Virus record (IMG/VR): IMGVR_UViG_3300025853_000273
Coordinates: 1 to 36,404 of that record
Direction: 5' to 3' (one strand)
Source: a virus
Length of the DNA stretch: 36,404 bases
Position numbers and translations under genes: made by a program. The notes beneath the pieces are model-generated. The model searched no databases. It was not told the origin of the DNA and saw nothing but the letters and a program-made list of their open reading frames with translations. This document shows, one piece after another, positions 6,510 through 13,618 of the stretch (the stretch's first letter is position 1; each line of letters starts with the position of its first letter).

Positions 6510-7480
6510 ATAATTTAGCAGAAGAACAAGAGTTCGAAGAAGAAACAGTCGCAGAAGCTATTGAAAAGGCTCAAGGAAGTCCGATAGCCACTGAAGACGA
6601 TGATGACGGTTTCGAGATTGAAGTTGTAGACGACACGCCTGACGAAGACAAAGGTAAGCCTCGCCGTGCCGAAAACGCTGAACCACAAGTTCCTAGTGAT
6701 GATGAAGTTGAGAAGTATAGCGAGGGTGTACAAAAGCGCATCAAACAACTTAAATTTGAGTACCATGAAGAACGCCGTGCGAAAGAAGAAGCAGCGCGTC
6801 TTCAGGAAGAAGCCTTAAAGTACGCACAGCAGATACAGCAAGAAAACGAGAAACTTCGTAAGACCTTGGAAGAAGGCGAAGGTGTTCTTGTTAATCAAGC
6901 CAAAGGTCGCGTAGCTGCAGAGCTTGATAAGGCAAAGGCTGCGTACAAAGCTGCTTACGAGTCTGGCGATCCTGATGCTTTGATTGAGGCACAGGAAAAG
7001 CTAACAATACTGCAAAACGAAAAGATTCGATACGAAAACTACAAGCCGCAGCCTCGCCGAGAGCAGCCTGTAGCACAGCCGCAGTATCAGCAGCAAACAC
7101 CACAGCCACCAAAGCCAGATCAACGTGCGTTGGACTGGGCTGCAAAGAACGATTGGTTCGAGAAAGACCCTGAAATGACAGGGTACGCTTACGGACTACA
7201 CGAGAAGCTCGTTAGAAACGGTGTTGATCCGAGAAGCGAAGAGTATTACAATCAAATTGACAACGCGGTTCGCCGCGTGTTCCCAGATAAGTTTGATGAT
7301 GGGCCTGTAATTGAGGAATCTGCACCCCAACGTCAAGCTGGCAACGTGGTTGCCCCTGCCGCTCGAAGTGGCAAAAAACCACGCAAAGTGCAACTGACCT
7401 CAACGCAGGTCGCTCTCGCCAAGCGGCTTGGTCTGTCAAATGAACAATATGCGGCGCAATTAATGAAGGATATGAAATAA
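6506..7480 (+). CDS. Scaffolding protein (putative)
   Basis: This would guide capsid protein into a procapsid and then leave. The 324-residue product has the usual composition: a very acidic N-terminus (residues 1-70), a long charged coiled coil (about 70-180, Glu/Lys/Gln-rich), a Pro/Gln-rich linker (about 180-210), and a C-terminal basic segment around AARSGKKPRKVQLTSTQ that may bind the capsid protein. The C-terminal motif LAKRLGLSNEQYAAQL is similar to ends of other phage scaffold proteins as I remember them. Position between portal and major capsid protein supports the call. It overlaps the gene before by 4 bases and the one after by 1 base (TAATG). Confidence 0.75.
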   Translation: MNNLAEEQEFEEETVAEAIEKAQGSPIATEDDDDGFEIEVVDDTPDEDKGKPRRAENAEPQVPSDDEVEKYSEGVQKRIKQLKFEYHEERRAKEEAARLQEEALKYAQQIQQENEKLRKTLEEGEGVLVNQAKGRVAAELDKAKAAYKAAYESGDPDALIEAQEKLTILQNEKIRYENYKPQPRREQPVAQPQYQQQTPQPPKPDQRALDWAAKNDWFEKDPEMTGYAYGLHEKLVRNGVDPRSEEYYNQIDNAVRRVFPDKFDDGPVIEESAPQRQAGNVVAPAARSGKKPRKVQLTSTQVALAKRLGLSNEQYAAQLMKDMK

Positions 7481-7923
7481 TGTCGAACCGAAACTCACGC
7501 ACTACAGAGACCCGCGAAGCGGATCAACGCAAGGTGTCATGGTCGAGACCTTCGATGTTACCTGTCCCCGAACCCAGACCCGGTATTGAATATCGTTGGA
7601 TTCGCACATCAACACTTGGACAGAGTGACAACACGAATGTTTCTTCTAGATTTCGTGAGGGATGGACACCTGTTCGTGCAGAAGATCATCCAAACCTTCA
7701 AGTTGTGTCTGATATCGATTCTCGATTTACAGACAATATTGAGGTCGGTGGGTTATTGCTTTGTCAGAACTCAACCGAAAACGTGCAAGCTAGACGTGAT
7801 GAACAGAATCGTCAGGCCAAAAGCCAGATGCAGGCTGTTGATAACAGCTACTTGCGCAACTCAGACCCTCGTATGCCCGTTCTGAATCCAGAGCGAAGCA
7901 CACGATCATCGTTTGGCAAGTAA
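7480..7923 (+). CDS. Unknown head-region protein
   Basis: The 147-residue product is polar and rich in Arg, Asn and Ser, with no membrane segment. It has a structured-looking middle (about 35-95) containing EYRWIRTSTLGQSDN and WTPVRAEDHP, and a disordered-looking C-terminus. It starts with a TAATG overlap behind the scaffold gene and precedes the decoration-like gene, so it is probably made with head proteins. I recognise no family. It could be a minor capsid or assembly protein. Confidence 0.7.
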   Translation: MSNRNSRTTETREADQRKVSWSRPSMLPVPEPRPGIEYRWIRTSTLGQSDNTNVSSRFREGWTPVRAEDHPNLQVVSDIDSRFTDNIEVGGLLLCQNSTENVQARRDEQNRQAKSQMQAVDNSYLRNSDPRMPVLNPERSTRSSFGK

Positions 7924-7976
7924 CCTTTCGGGGGAGCTTGCTTTGGTTGAAACTCAGATTGTGAGGAAATAGAGCT

Positions 7977-8588
7977 ATGGCTACTACAGCAGCTCCTTAT
8001 GGCCTACGTCCAGTCCGCAGTGCGGATGGTAAGCCATACGCTGGGGCAACGTCCCAGTATCTCATCGATCCTGCAGGTGAAGCAACTAACCTATTTTATG
8101 GGCAAGCTGTCATCATCGGGGCCGATGGGTATATCGCGCTGGCAACTGGTACAGGTGCAGACCTGACCACGAACAGCATTTCAGGCACAACAGGCGTTGG
8201 CGCAATTGGCGTTTTCGTAGGTTGTGAATATGTAAACTCTTCAGGCCAAACAGTTCAGGCTCAGTACTATCCATCAGGCACATCTAATGGTGGTGCGATT
8301 AAAGCCTACGTGGTTGACGATCCAAACGTACTATTCCAAGCGCAGCTTGATGGTGCAGGAGCGCAAACCGTAATTGGTGCAAACACATTCTTTGCAGCGG
8401 CACAGACTACCTCAACAGGCGACACAGCCTATGGTAACTCTACATCTGCATTGGATGCGACTGTAAAAACAGCAGCGGCTGCATTCCGCATCGTTGCTCA
8501 TGTGTCACCTGCAAGTGATGCGTTCCCAGATGTACTTGTTAAGTTCAATCCGGGCGCACACCAGATGACAAACAATACTGGCTTATAA
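7977..8588 (+). CDS. Head decoration-like protein
   Basis: The 203-residue product is rich in Gly, Ala, Thr and Ser with beta-type alternation, and lacks charged coils. Near its start it has GLRPVRSADGKPYAGATSQY and later stretches such as LFYGQAVIIGADGYIALATG (about 40-59). Proteins with this start commonly precede the capsid gene in marine phages, where I would expect a capsid-stabilising decoration protein. It lies 12 bases before the capsid gene with a clear ribosome site for that gene between them (AAGGAG). No enzymatic motif is visible. The assignment rests on composition and position. Confidence 0.6.
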   Translation: MATTAAPYGLRPVRSADGKPYAGATSQYLIDPAGEATNLFYGQAVIIGADGYIALATGTGADLTTNSISGTTGVGAIGVFVGCEYVNSSGQTVQAQYYPSGTSNGGAIKAYVVDDPNVLFQAQLDGAGAQTVIGANTFFAAAQTTSTGDTAYGNSTSALDATVKTAAAAFRIVAHVSPASDAFPDVLVKFNPGAHQMTNNTGL

Positions 8589-8600
8589 GGAGATTAGACT

Positions 8601-9509
8601 ATGGCTATTTCACGCGCCCAGCTCCTTAAAGAGCTACTACCCGGTCTGAATGCTCTATTCGGTCTTGAGTACGACAAGTACGAGAACGAGCATGCAGAGA
8701 TTTACGAAACTGAAAACTCAGAGCGTAGCTTTGAGGAAGAAGTCAAATTGTCAGGATTTGGCGCAGCCCCAGTGAAAGCTGAAGGCCAAGCTATTTCATA
8801 CGACAATGCACAAGAATCGTTCACAGCTCGCTACAACCACGAAACGGTTGCAATGGGCTTCTCTATCACTGAAGAAGCGATGGAAGACAACTTGTACGAT
8901 TCACTATCTGCTCGCTACACCAAAGCACTAGCTCGTGCTATGGCGTACACAAAGCAGGTAAAAGCGGCTTCTTTGTTGAACACAGGTTTTGACACTTTCA
9001 CTTCAGGTGACGGTTCATTCTTGTTTGCAACAGATCACCCAACTACTGAAGGCGGTACAAACTCTAACCGTCCAGCAGTCGCAGCCGACTTGAACGAAAC
9101 ATCGCTTGAGCAAGCGGTTATCGATATCGCAGCGTTCACTGACGAACGTGGCCTATTGATTGCAGCTCGCCCACGCAAGTTGATCGTTCCACCTGCGCTT
9201 ATGTTCGTGGCGACTCGTTTGCTACAAACAGAACTACGCACAGGTACAGCGGATAACGACATCAACGCATTGCGTTCGAATGGTTCGATCCCTGAAGGCT
9301 ACCGTGTCAACCACTACCTAACTGACACAGATGCGTTCTTCATCACTACAGATGTTCCAAACGGCATGAAGCACTTTGTGCGTACAGCTATGGCGACATC
9401 TATGGACGGTGACTTCGACACAGGTAACGTGCGCTACAAAGCGCGTGAGCGTTACTCATTCGGCGTATCTGACCCACTAGGTATCTACGGTTCACCGGGT
9501 GCTGCATAA
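8601..9509 (+). CDS. Major capsid protein
   Basis: This is the shell subunit, expected to have the HK97 fold. The 302-residue product resembles the Mu gpT-like head-subunit group: an N-terminal helical region, then VAMGFSITEEAMEDNLYDSL (about 92-111), a middle with FLFATDHPTTEGG (about 140-152), a helix-rich stretch RKLIVPPALMFVATRLLQTE (about 191-210), and a C-terminus with RYKARERYSFGVSDPLGIYG. No long N-terminal propeptide is seen, in keeping with a separate scaffold gene. AAGGAGATTAG precedes the ATG. A palindrome starts at its stop codon, and a strong terminator follows. Confidence 0.88.
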   Translation: MAISRAQLLKELLPGLNALFGLEYDKYENEHAEIYETENSERSFEEEVKLSGFGAAPVKAEGQAISYDNAQESFTARYNHETVAMGFSITEEAMEDNLYDSLSARYTKALARAMAYTKQVKAASLLNTGFDTFTSGDGSFLFATDHPTTEGGTNSNRPAVAADLNETSLEQAVIDIAAFTDERGLLIAARPRKLIVPPALMFVATRLLQTELRTGTADNDINALRSNGSIPEGYRVNHYLTDTDAFFITTDVPNGMKHFVRTAMATSMDGDFDTGNVRYKARERYSFGVSDPLGIYGSPGAA

Positions 9510-9523
9510 GTTCAATTGAACTT
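9508..9523. repeat. Perfect 16-bp palindrome, copy 1
   Basis: AAGTTCAATTGAACTT begins within the stop codon of the capsid gene. An identical copy is found at 30317-30332, and the five bases before each copy are nearly alike as well. As RNA it could form a 6-bp stem with an AATT loop; as DNA it suits a dimeric binding protein. It lies just before a terminator and a promoter candidate. Confidence 0.7.
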
Positions 9524-9530
9524 TTAGAGG

Positions 9531-9559
9531 GGGCTGTTAACGCAGCCCTTTCTTTTTTT
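9531..9559 (+). terminator. Intrinsic terminator after the capsid gene
   Basis: GGGCTG (9531-9536) pairs with CAGCCC (9543-9548) around a 6-base loop, followed by TTTCTTTTTTT-type sequence to 9559. It is oriented to end the head-gene transcript and would separate capsid expression from the genes that follow. Confidence 0.85.
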
Positions 9560-9567
9560 CTGGAGTA

Positions 9568-9576
9568 TGCTATTCT
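9568..9576 (+). promoter_or_regulatory. Candidate extended -10 promoter after the terminator
   Basis: TGC followed directly by TATTCT (9571-9576) looks like an extended -10 element, like TGC-TACTAT before the portal gene. No good -35 box is visible because the upstream region is the terminator U-tract. A new promoter is expected here, but the signal itself is weak. Confidence 0.35.
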
Positions 9577-9581
9577 GCGTT

Positions 9582-9658
9582 TGGGGCAACATTAGCCTTG
9601 CAGACAGGATTCCGCCCCACCTGACGTTGCACAGACTGCTAGGCAAAACCTTGTGCAA
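9582..9658 (+). other. Structured leader with two inverted repeats
   Basis: TGGGGC (9582-9587) can pair with GCCCCA (9614-9619), and TTGCACA (9627-9633) with TGTGCAA (9652-9658). The second right arm touches the ribosome-site region AAAGGG (9657-9662) of the next gene, so folding could affect its translation. I recognise no known riboswitch. Confidence 0.4.
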
Positions 9659-9669
9659 AGGGTATTAAT

Positions 9670-9894
9670 ATGGCTTCAACTACATTCTCAGGCCCAGTGA
9701 CATCTACTAATGGTTTCGTTGGCGACATCAAAGTTCCTACATACACTGTTGCGAGCGCACCATCTGCTTCTGATGCAGGCGCAGGCACATTGATCTATGT
9801 ATCAAACGGTGCAGCAGGTTCAGCAATTTTGGCTTTCTCTGACGGAACAAACTGGAAGCGTTCTGACACAGGCGGCACAATCGCAGCAGCATAA
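9670..9894 (+). CDS. Small fibre/decoration-like protein
   Basis: The 74-residue product reads as a short beta domain: TYTVASAPSASDAGAGTLIY, then YVSNGAAGSAILAFSDGTNWKRSDTG. This segment is familiar to me from the ends of phage fibre and decoration proteins, where it often occurs as a small C-terminal domain. Here it stands alone as a separate gene with AAAGGG seven bases before the ATG. It is the first gene after the terminator, so it may be highly expressed. It is likely a virion surface protein; the exact position on the particle is unknown. Confidence 0.65.
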   Translation: MASTTFSGPVTSTNGFVGDIKVPTYTVASAPSASDAGAGTLIYVSNGAAGSAILAFSDGTNWKRSDTGGTIAAA

Positions 9895-9905
9895 GGGGGT
9901 GACCG

Positions 9906-10115
9906 ATGAGTAGGTTTAAGCCTCCCAGTGTTGAAGAGTTAGCAGCTCGTGGTCTTGATCCAGATGGCAATCCACTAAAGACTACAAAGGTTCGCGCTCG
10001 TAATGAAGACGGTACGCTGAAAGCAGATGATCCTTCTACTCCTGATGTAAATGAGGCATGGGAAGAAAAGCCTGTTAAAAAGAAGCGTGGTCGTCCGCCA
10101 AAGAAAAAGGACTAA
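9906..10115 (+). CDS. Small charged protein with AT-hook-like C-terminus
   Basis: The 69-residue product has no hydrophobic core. It ends in KKKRGRPPKKKD, which contains the RGRP core of AT-hook DNA-binding motifs flanked by lysines. The middle is acidic (DGTLKADDPSTPDVNEAWEE). Such a protein could bind AT-rich DNA in the minor groove or simply coat packaged DNA. GGGGTGACCG precedes the ATG. It sits in a block of short genes with virion-like products, so a DNA-associated virion protein is a reasonable guess. Function unproved. Confidence 0.65.
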   Translation: MSRFKPPSVEELAARGLDPDGNPLKTTKVRARNEDGTLKADDPSTPDVNEAWEEKPVKKKRGRPPKKKD

Positions 10116-10118
10116 CGT

Positions 10119-10388
10119 ATGCGCTCTGATGTACAATCCAAACGCTTAACGGCTACGGGGTCAGCGGGTGTTGGCCCTGCGCGTATTCGTCAGATACAGG
10201 TTCTAACAACAACTGGTGCGCCTCGCTTAACTATCAAAGATGGGAATGGCGGTGCTACAGTTCTTGATTTGGACTTTATCGCGTCTGACTCTCACTCAGT
10301 AAACATTCCGTCTGACGGCATTCGTGTCAGCGACATCTATGTTTCTGCATTCACAAACATCACCGCTATGACGGTGTTCTATAATTAA
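10119..10388 (+). CDS. Small beta-rich unknown protein
   Basis: The 89-residue product looks like a single small beta-sandwich, with alternating strands such as RIRQIQVLTTTGAPRLTIKDG and GIRVSDIYVSAFTNITAMTVFY. It lacks Cys pairs, membrane segments or catalytic motifs. It follows the AT-hook-like gene after three bases with AAAAGGACTAACGT as ribosome site, and precedes a larger beta-rich gene. It is most likely a minor structural protein of the particle. I do not recognise a named family. Confidence 0.65.
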   Translation: MRSDVQSKRLTATGSAGVGPARIRQIQVLTTTGAPRLTIKDGNGGATVLDLDFIASDSHSVNIPSDGIRVSDIYVSAFTNITAMTVFYN

Positions 10389-10397
10389 GAGGTTCTC

Positions 10398-11198
10398 ATG
10401 GCTCGTGAAGTAAGTTCTATATCTAGGGTCGGTACTAGCGAGCCGTTTGAGCTTCAAGTTGCTCGTGGGCAGGTTGCTTATCACGAGTCAGTTTACAAGT
10501 TTGGTAACAATGCGGTAGTTGCAAATGTAACAGAAACCATATGGCAACAAGGCGGTTTATACTCATACTTGTCTGCGGCCTCTGTTTTAAAGGTTTCAAG
10601 TAGTTCTGCCAATGATACATCGGCAGGGACAGGGGCCAGAACTGTTGAATTGTTTGGCTTGGATGGTGACTACAATGAAATCAATGAGGTGGTTACCTTA
10701 AACGGACAAACTGCGGTAAATAGCACACAGTCTTATCTTCGTATAAATCGGATGATTGTGCGATCCGCAGGTTCTGGCGGTTCTAACGCTGGTATAATAT
10801 ATGCAGGCACGGGAACTGTAACTACGGGTGTCCCTGCCAACATTTACGCCACCATTAACGGTGACGGTACAAACCAGACTTTAATGGCGTTGTGGACTGT
10901 ACCCGCAGGCTATACAGGTTATCTGATGCAGTACGATGTTTCCAACGGTACGACATCTAATACACCTGCCGTGTGTAAATTGACATTGGTAGCTAGACCG
11001 TTTGGAGAGGTGTTTCAGAGTAAAGATGTTAAGTCTCTTACAACGGGGATGCACATCGAAAACACCTTGATTGTTCCGGTAAAATTTACTGAAAAAACGG
11101 ACATAGAAGTACGGGCTGTTTCGTCTTCAGCAAGTGTTACCTTTGACATATCTGCGGCTTTTGAGATCATCTACATTAAAAATGGGGATACTCTGTAA
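10398..11198 (+). CDS. Beta-rich structural protein, unknown
   Basis: The 266-residue product starts with an ordered segment SEPFELQVARGQVAYHESVYKFG and continues with Thr/Ser/Gly-rich strands, including ARTVELFGLDGDYNEINEVV (about 79-98) and the C-terminal SSASVTFDISAAFEIIYIK. Repeated beta strands with little helix suggest a jelly-roll or similar virion protein. AAGAGG precedes the ATG, and the stop overlaps the next start as TAATG. Related proteins lie after the capsid gene in other marine phages as I recall, with unknown place in the particle. Candidates are head fibre, vertex or neck decoration. Confidence 0.65.
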   Translation: MAREVSSISRVGTSEPFELQVARGQVAYHESVYKFGNNAVVANVTETIWQQGGLYSYLSAASVLKVSSSSANDTSAGTGARTVELFGLDGDYNEINEVVTLNGQTAVNSTQSYLRINRMIVRSAGSGGSNAGIIYAGTGTVTTGVPANIYATINGDGTNQTLMALWTVPAGYTGYLMQYDVSNGTTSNTPAVCKLTLVARPFGEVFQSKDVKSLTTGMHIENTLIVPVKFTEKTDIEVRAVSSSASVTFDISAAFEIIYIKNGDTL

Positions 11199-11515
11199 TG
11201 CCTGAAAAGAAAAAGAAAGATAGTCGCTTAGAACGTGCAGGGGTTAGTGGATACAACAAACCCAAACGCACACCGAATCACCCCACCAAGTCACACATCG
11301 TTGTGGCTAAACAAGGTGATAAGGTTAAGACTATCCGCTTTGGACAACAAGGTGTGAAGACAAATCAGACTGTAGGGCAGCGCAAAGCCTTTAAATCTCG
11401 TCACGCAAAGAACATCAGCAAGGGCAAGATGTCTGCAGCTTATTGGGCCGATAAAGTTAAGTGGTCGCCAAGTAAGACAAAGTCTAGCTCAACTAAGTGG
11501 AAGAAGGGTTCATGA
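11198..11515 (+). CDS. Strongly basic small protein with IRFG-RH motif
   Basis: The 105-residue product is very basic (Lys/Arg throughout) with a start MPEKKKKDSRLERAGVSGYN, then KVKTIRFGQQGV (about 43-54), and later FKSRHAKNISKGKMSAAYWA (about 66-85). The combination of IRFG, RH and AYW is a motif that I know from short proteins in many phages and large viruses, of unknown function. Positive charge suggests DNA contact. It is coupled to its neighbours on both sides (TAATG before, ATGA after). It forms the first of three consecutive basic genes. Confidence 0.7.
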   Translation: MPEKKKKDSRLERAGVSGYNKPKRTPNHPTKSHIVVAKQGDKVKTIRFGQQGVKTNQTVGQRKAFKSRHAKNISKGKMSAAYWADKVKWSPSKTKSSSTKWKKGS

Positions 11516-12006
11516 CCATCTCTCGCGCACAGATGGGTAGTCAGCTAACGGGAAACAGAATGCCAGTTAAAAAAGTAAAAGGTGGTTATAAGTTCGGAAG
11601 CTCAGGTAAGGTTTACCCTACCCGTGCAGGTGCGGAGCGTCAGCAACGTGCGGCTTACGCCAACGGATACAGAGGTATGGCTGCTGGCGGCAAGGTTCCA
11701 TCAGGGTATCATCGTATGCCTGACGGTAGCATTATGAAAAATTCTGCCCACAAGATGGGTCATGGTGGTAAAGTTCCTACTGGGAACGATGCGAAAGACC
11801 TTGAACTATGCCGCATGGGAAAAGGCGGCAAGACCAAGAGTAAGGTCAATGAAGCAGGTAATTATACTAAACCCAGTATGCGTAAGCGTCTGTTTAATAA
11901 GATTAAAGCTGGCGGCAAAGGTGGCAAACCGGGACAGTGGTCAGCTCGTAAGGCTCAAATGTTGGCGAAGCAATACAAGGCAGCAGGGGGTGGTTATAAA
12001 GATTAA
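11512..12006 (+). CDS. Gly/Lys-rich basic protein, unknown
   Basis: The 164-residue product is basic and rich in GGK units. It has three visible blocks: VKGGYKFGSSGKVYPTRAGA (near the N-terminus), SGYHRMPDGSIMKNSAHKMG (middle) and GKPGQWSARKAQMLAKQYKA (near the end). Each block is a short motif that I recall from marine phage proteins, so this gene resembles a string of small modules. The ATG at 11512 is preferred to one 15 bases upstream because it has AAGAAGGG at proper spacing and the ATGA overlap with the gene before. A role in binding packaged DNA or as a minor head protein is possible. Confidence 0.7.
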   Translation: MTISRAQMGSQLTGNRMPVKKVKGGYKFGSSGKVYPTRAGAERQQRAAYANGYRGMAAGGKVPSGYHRMPDGSIMKNSAHKMGHGGKVPTGNDAKDLELCRMGKGGKTKSKVNEAGNYTKPSMRKRLFNKIKAGGKGGKPGQWSARKAQMLAKQYKAAGGGYKD

Positions 12007-12269
12007 TGGCACTGAAGAAGTCACAGAAAAGCCTCAAGTCTTGGACAAAGCAGAAATGGCGTACTAAAAGTGGCAAACCGTCTACCCAAGGTGCTAATGC
12101 TACTGGTGAACGGTATCTACCTTCTTCGGCTATTAAGTCTCTTAGCAGCAGTGAGTATGCAGCTACCACAAGAGCAAAACGACAAGGCACTAAGGCAGGT
12201 AAGCAGCATGTGGCTCAACCTAAAAAGATTGCAAAGAAAACCAAACGACACAGAAGTGTAGTTACATAG
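12006..12269 (+). CDS. Basic small protein (SLKSWTKQKWRT type)
   Basis: The 87-residue product starts ALKKSQKSLKSWTKQKWRTK and contains GERYLPSSAIKSLSSSEYAA and KIAKKTKRHR. This belongs to a short basic phage protein type that I know from cyanophages and other marine phages (I believe annotated as DUF5872, not verified). The function is unknown. The TAATG overlap couples it to the preceding basic protein. With 11198-11515 and 11512-12006 it forms a run of three genes with very high predicted charge, possibly for packing or protecting DNA in the head. Confidence 0.7.
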   Translation: MALKKSQKSLKSWTKQKWRTKSGKPSTQGANATGERYLPSSAIKSLSSSEYAATTRAKRQGTKAGKQHVAQPKKIAKKTKRHRSVVT

Positions 12270-12278
12270 GACAAGATC

Positions 12279-12965
12279 ATGGCAGTAGTAACACCAGACC
12301 TACCAGAACTTTTCGAGGAAGCCTATGAACGGGCGGGTCTTGAGATGCGCTCTGGCTATGACCTTAAAACGGCTCGTCGGAGCCTTAACCTTTTAACATT
12401 GGAGTGGCAAAACCGTGGCCTTAATCTCTTCACTATTGAAGCTGGTACGTTATCCATTACGGCTGGCACAGCGACTTACACATTACCTGCGGACACGATT
12501 GATCTCATCGAACACCAAGTCCGAACAGGTACAGGTACAAGTCAAACCGACACCGCCCTCGAAAGGATCAGTGTCTCAACCTACGCGCAGCAAACAAACA
12601 AAAACACGCAAGGTAGGCCGACCCAAATCTACGTCCAAAGGCTCCCAACGGAAGTCAAAGTAACTCTGTGGCCTGTGCCTGATGCGTCAACTACATACAC
12701 TTTGTTTTACTATAGATTGAAGGGTATTGATGGATTGTCTTCTGGCATTGGTGGTGATGTATCTACTGTTCCTCCTCGTTTCGTTCCGGCTCTAGTTTCT
12801 GGCATGGCTTACTATCTTTCTATGAAGAAGCCTGAAGCTGCAGGCCGCTCACAGGCACTGAAGCAAGAATACGAGTTCCAGTTCCAGCTTGCGTCTGGTG
12901 AGGATGAAGAGACAGCATCAATCAAGTTTGTTCCATATGATACTTTTGTGATGGGTGGCGGATGA
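12279..12965 (+). CDS. Head-tail adaptor-like protein (gp4-type, putative)
   Basis: The 228-residue product begins with a helical domain PDLPELFEEAYERAG and LKTARRSLNLLTLEWQNRGLN (about 30-50), then a beta insertion with TLSITAGTATYTLPADTIDL. A C-terminal helical part contains RFVPALVSGMAYYLSMKKPE (about 168-187) and ends with FVPYDTFVMGGG. Helix bundle, inserted beta sheet and C-terminal arm fit the adaptor ring that binds below the portal in P22-like and related podoviruses. A second protein of similar layout is encoded at 13611. Overlap ATGA with the following gene. The name is inferred from layout and position, not from a clear signature. Confidence 0.6.
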   Translation: MAVVTPDLPELFEEAYERAGLEMRSGYDLKTARRSLNLLTLEWQNRGLNLFTIEAGTLSITAGTATYTLPADTIDLIEHQVRTGTGTSQTDTALERISVSTYAQQTNKNTQGRPTQIYVQRLPTEVKVTLWPVPDASTTYTLFYYRLKGIDGLSSGIGGDVSTVPPRFVPALVSGMAYYLSMKKPEAAGRSQALKQEYEFQFQLASGEDEETASIKFVPYDTFVMGGG

Positions 12966-13285
12966 GTTACGCGAGAGGCAAATACGCTTATGGTTTCTGT
13001 GATAGGACTGGCTTTCGCTATCCTTTGAAAGACCTCGTGCCTGAGTTTCGAAACGGGCATAAGACTGGTTTTTTGATTGGCAGAGATGTTGTAGACCCAG
13101 ATCAACCACAGAACTTCTTGGGACGTATTAAGATCAATGACCCACAGTCGTTGTTGAATCCAAGACCTGATACATCCCAAGATGAAAGCAGAGAGTTGTT
13201 CGGTTGGAATCCTGTTGGGAATCCAGCGCAATATATGGTAGGCTCTGTAGGAAGAGTTACCGTCACCACAACGGAAGGATCGTAA
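12962..13285 (+). CDS. Unknown neck-region protein
   Basis: The 107-residue product starts with YARGKYAYGFCDRTGFRYPL, followed by LVPEFRNGHKTGFLIGRDVVD, DPDQPQNFLGRIKINDPQSL, LNPRPDTSQDESR and WNPVG. The YGFCDRTGFRYPL segment recalls a short zinc-ribbon-like start, but only one Cys is seen, so metal binding is unlikely. I remember similar proteins in marine phage genomes at the same place between adaptor genes. It begins inside the preceding stop (ATGA). A minor neck or head-completion role is an inference from position. Confidence 0.65.
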   Translation: MSYARGKYAYGFCDRTGFRYPLKDLVPEFRNGHKTGFLIGRDVVDPDQPQNFLGRIKINDPQSLLNPRPDTSQDESRELFGWNPVGNPAQYMVGSVGRVTVTTTEGS

Positions 13286-13286
13286 T

Positions 13287-13604
13287 ATGGCTGGCCCTAG
13301 CAAAAGACTTGGTAAAGGTAAGAACCGCTTGAAGTTTGAGGATGTCTCTCCACGAGCGGAAAAAGAAGAGCAAGAGATGCTCGACAAGAAGATGTATGGC
13401 GGCAAGATGAAGAAACCTGTCGCTATGAAGGCTGGCGGTAGCCTTAAAATGGTAGAGAAGAACGGAGAAAAGGTTCCTTTCTATGCGGCAGACGGCGTTG
13501 GCAAAATGGGCTACGGTGGGAAAGCTAAGAAGATGAAATACGGGGGCAAGTGCCGTGGTATGGGTGCAGCAACTCGTGGCGGTAACTTTATGAGAGATGG
13601 ATAA
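13287..13604 (+). CDS. Gly/Lys/Met-rich basic protein, unknown
   Basis: The 105-residue product is basic with repeated YGGK units: MYGGKMKKP (37-45), MGYGGKAKK and MKYGGKCRGMG (about 73-93), and ends GGNFMRDG. The C-terminal CRGMGAATRGG stretch is a motif I recall at the ends of many marine phage proteins. Low complexity suggests an extended, perhaps DNA-bound, chain. It lies between two adaptor-like genes. Composition is like the basic proteins at 11198-12269, so it may belong to the same functional group. Confidence 0.65.
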   Translation: MAGPSKRLGKGKNRLKFEDVSPRAEKEEQEMLDKKMYGGKMKKPVAMKAGGSLKMVEKNGEKVPFYAADGVGKMGYGGKAKKMKYGGKCRGMGAATRGGNFMRDG

Positions 13605-13618
13605 GTTCAAATGAACTA
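13603..13618. repeat. Imperfect relative of the 16-bp palindrome
   Basis: AAGTTCAAATGAACTA spans the start codon of the next gene and differs from the 16-bp palindrome at 9508 and 30317 by a central T to A change and its last base. The arms AGTTCA/TGAACT are kept. It could be a weaker site for the same factor, or a chance match. Confidence 0.3.

Noticed and set aside
11497-11511. Upstream ATG giving five extra residues to the Gly/Lys-rich protein
   Set aside because: The ATG at 11512 has the ribosome site AAGAAGGG and the ATGA overlap typical of this genome.
12812-13405. Long minus-strand frame opposite adaptor and neck genes
   Set aside because: It runs across three well-supported, overlapping plus-strand genes and has no recognisable sequence or ribosome site.
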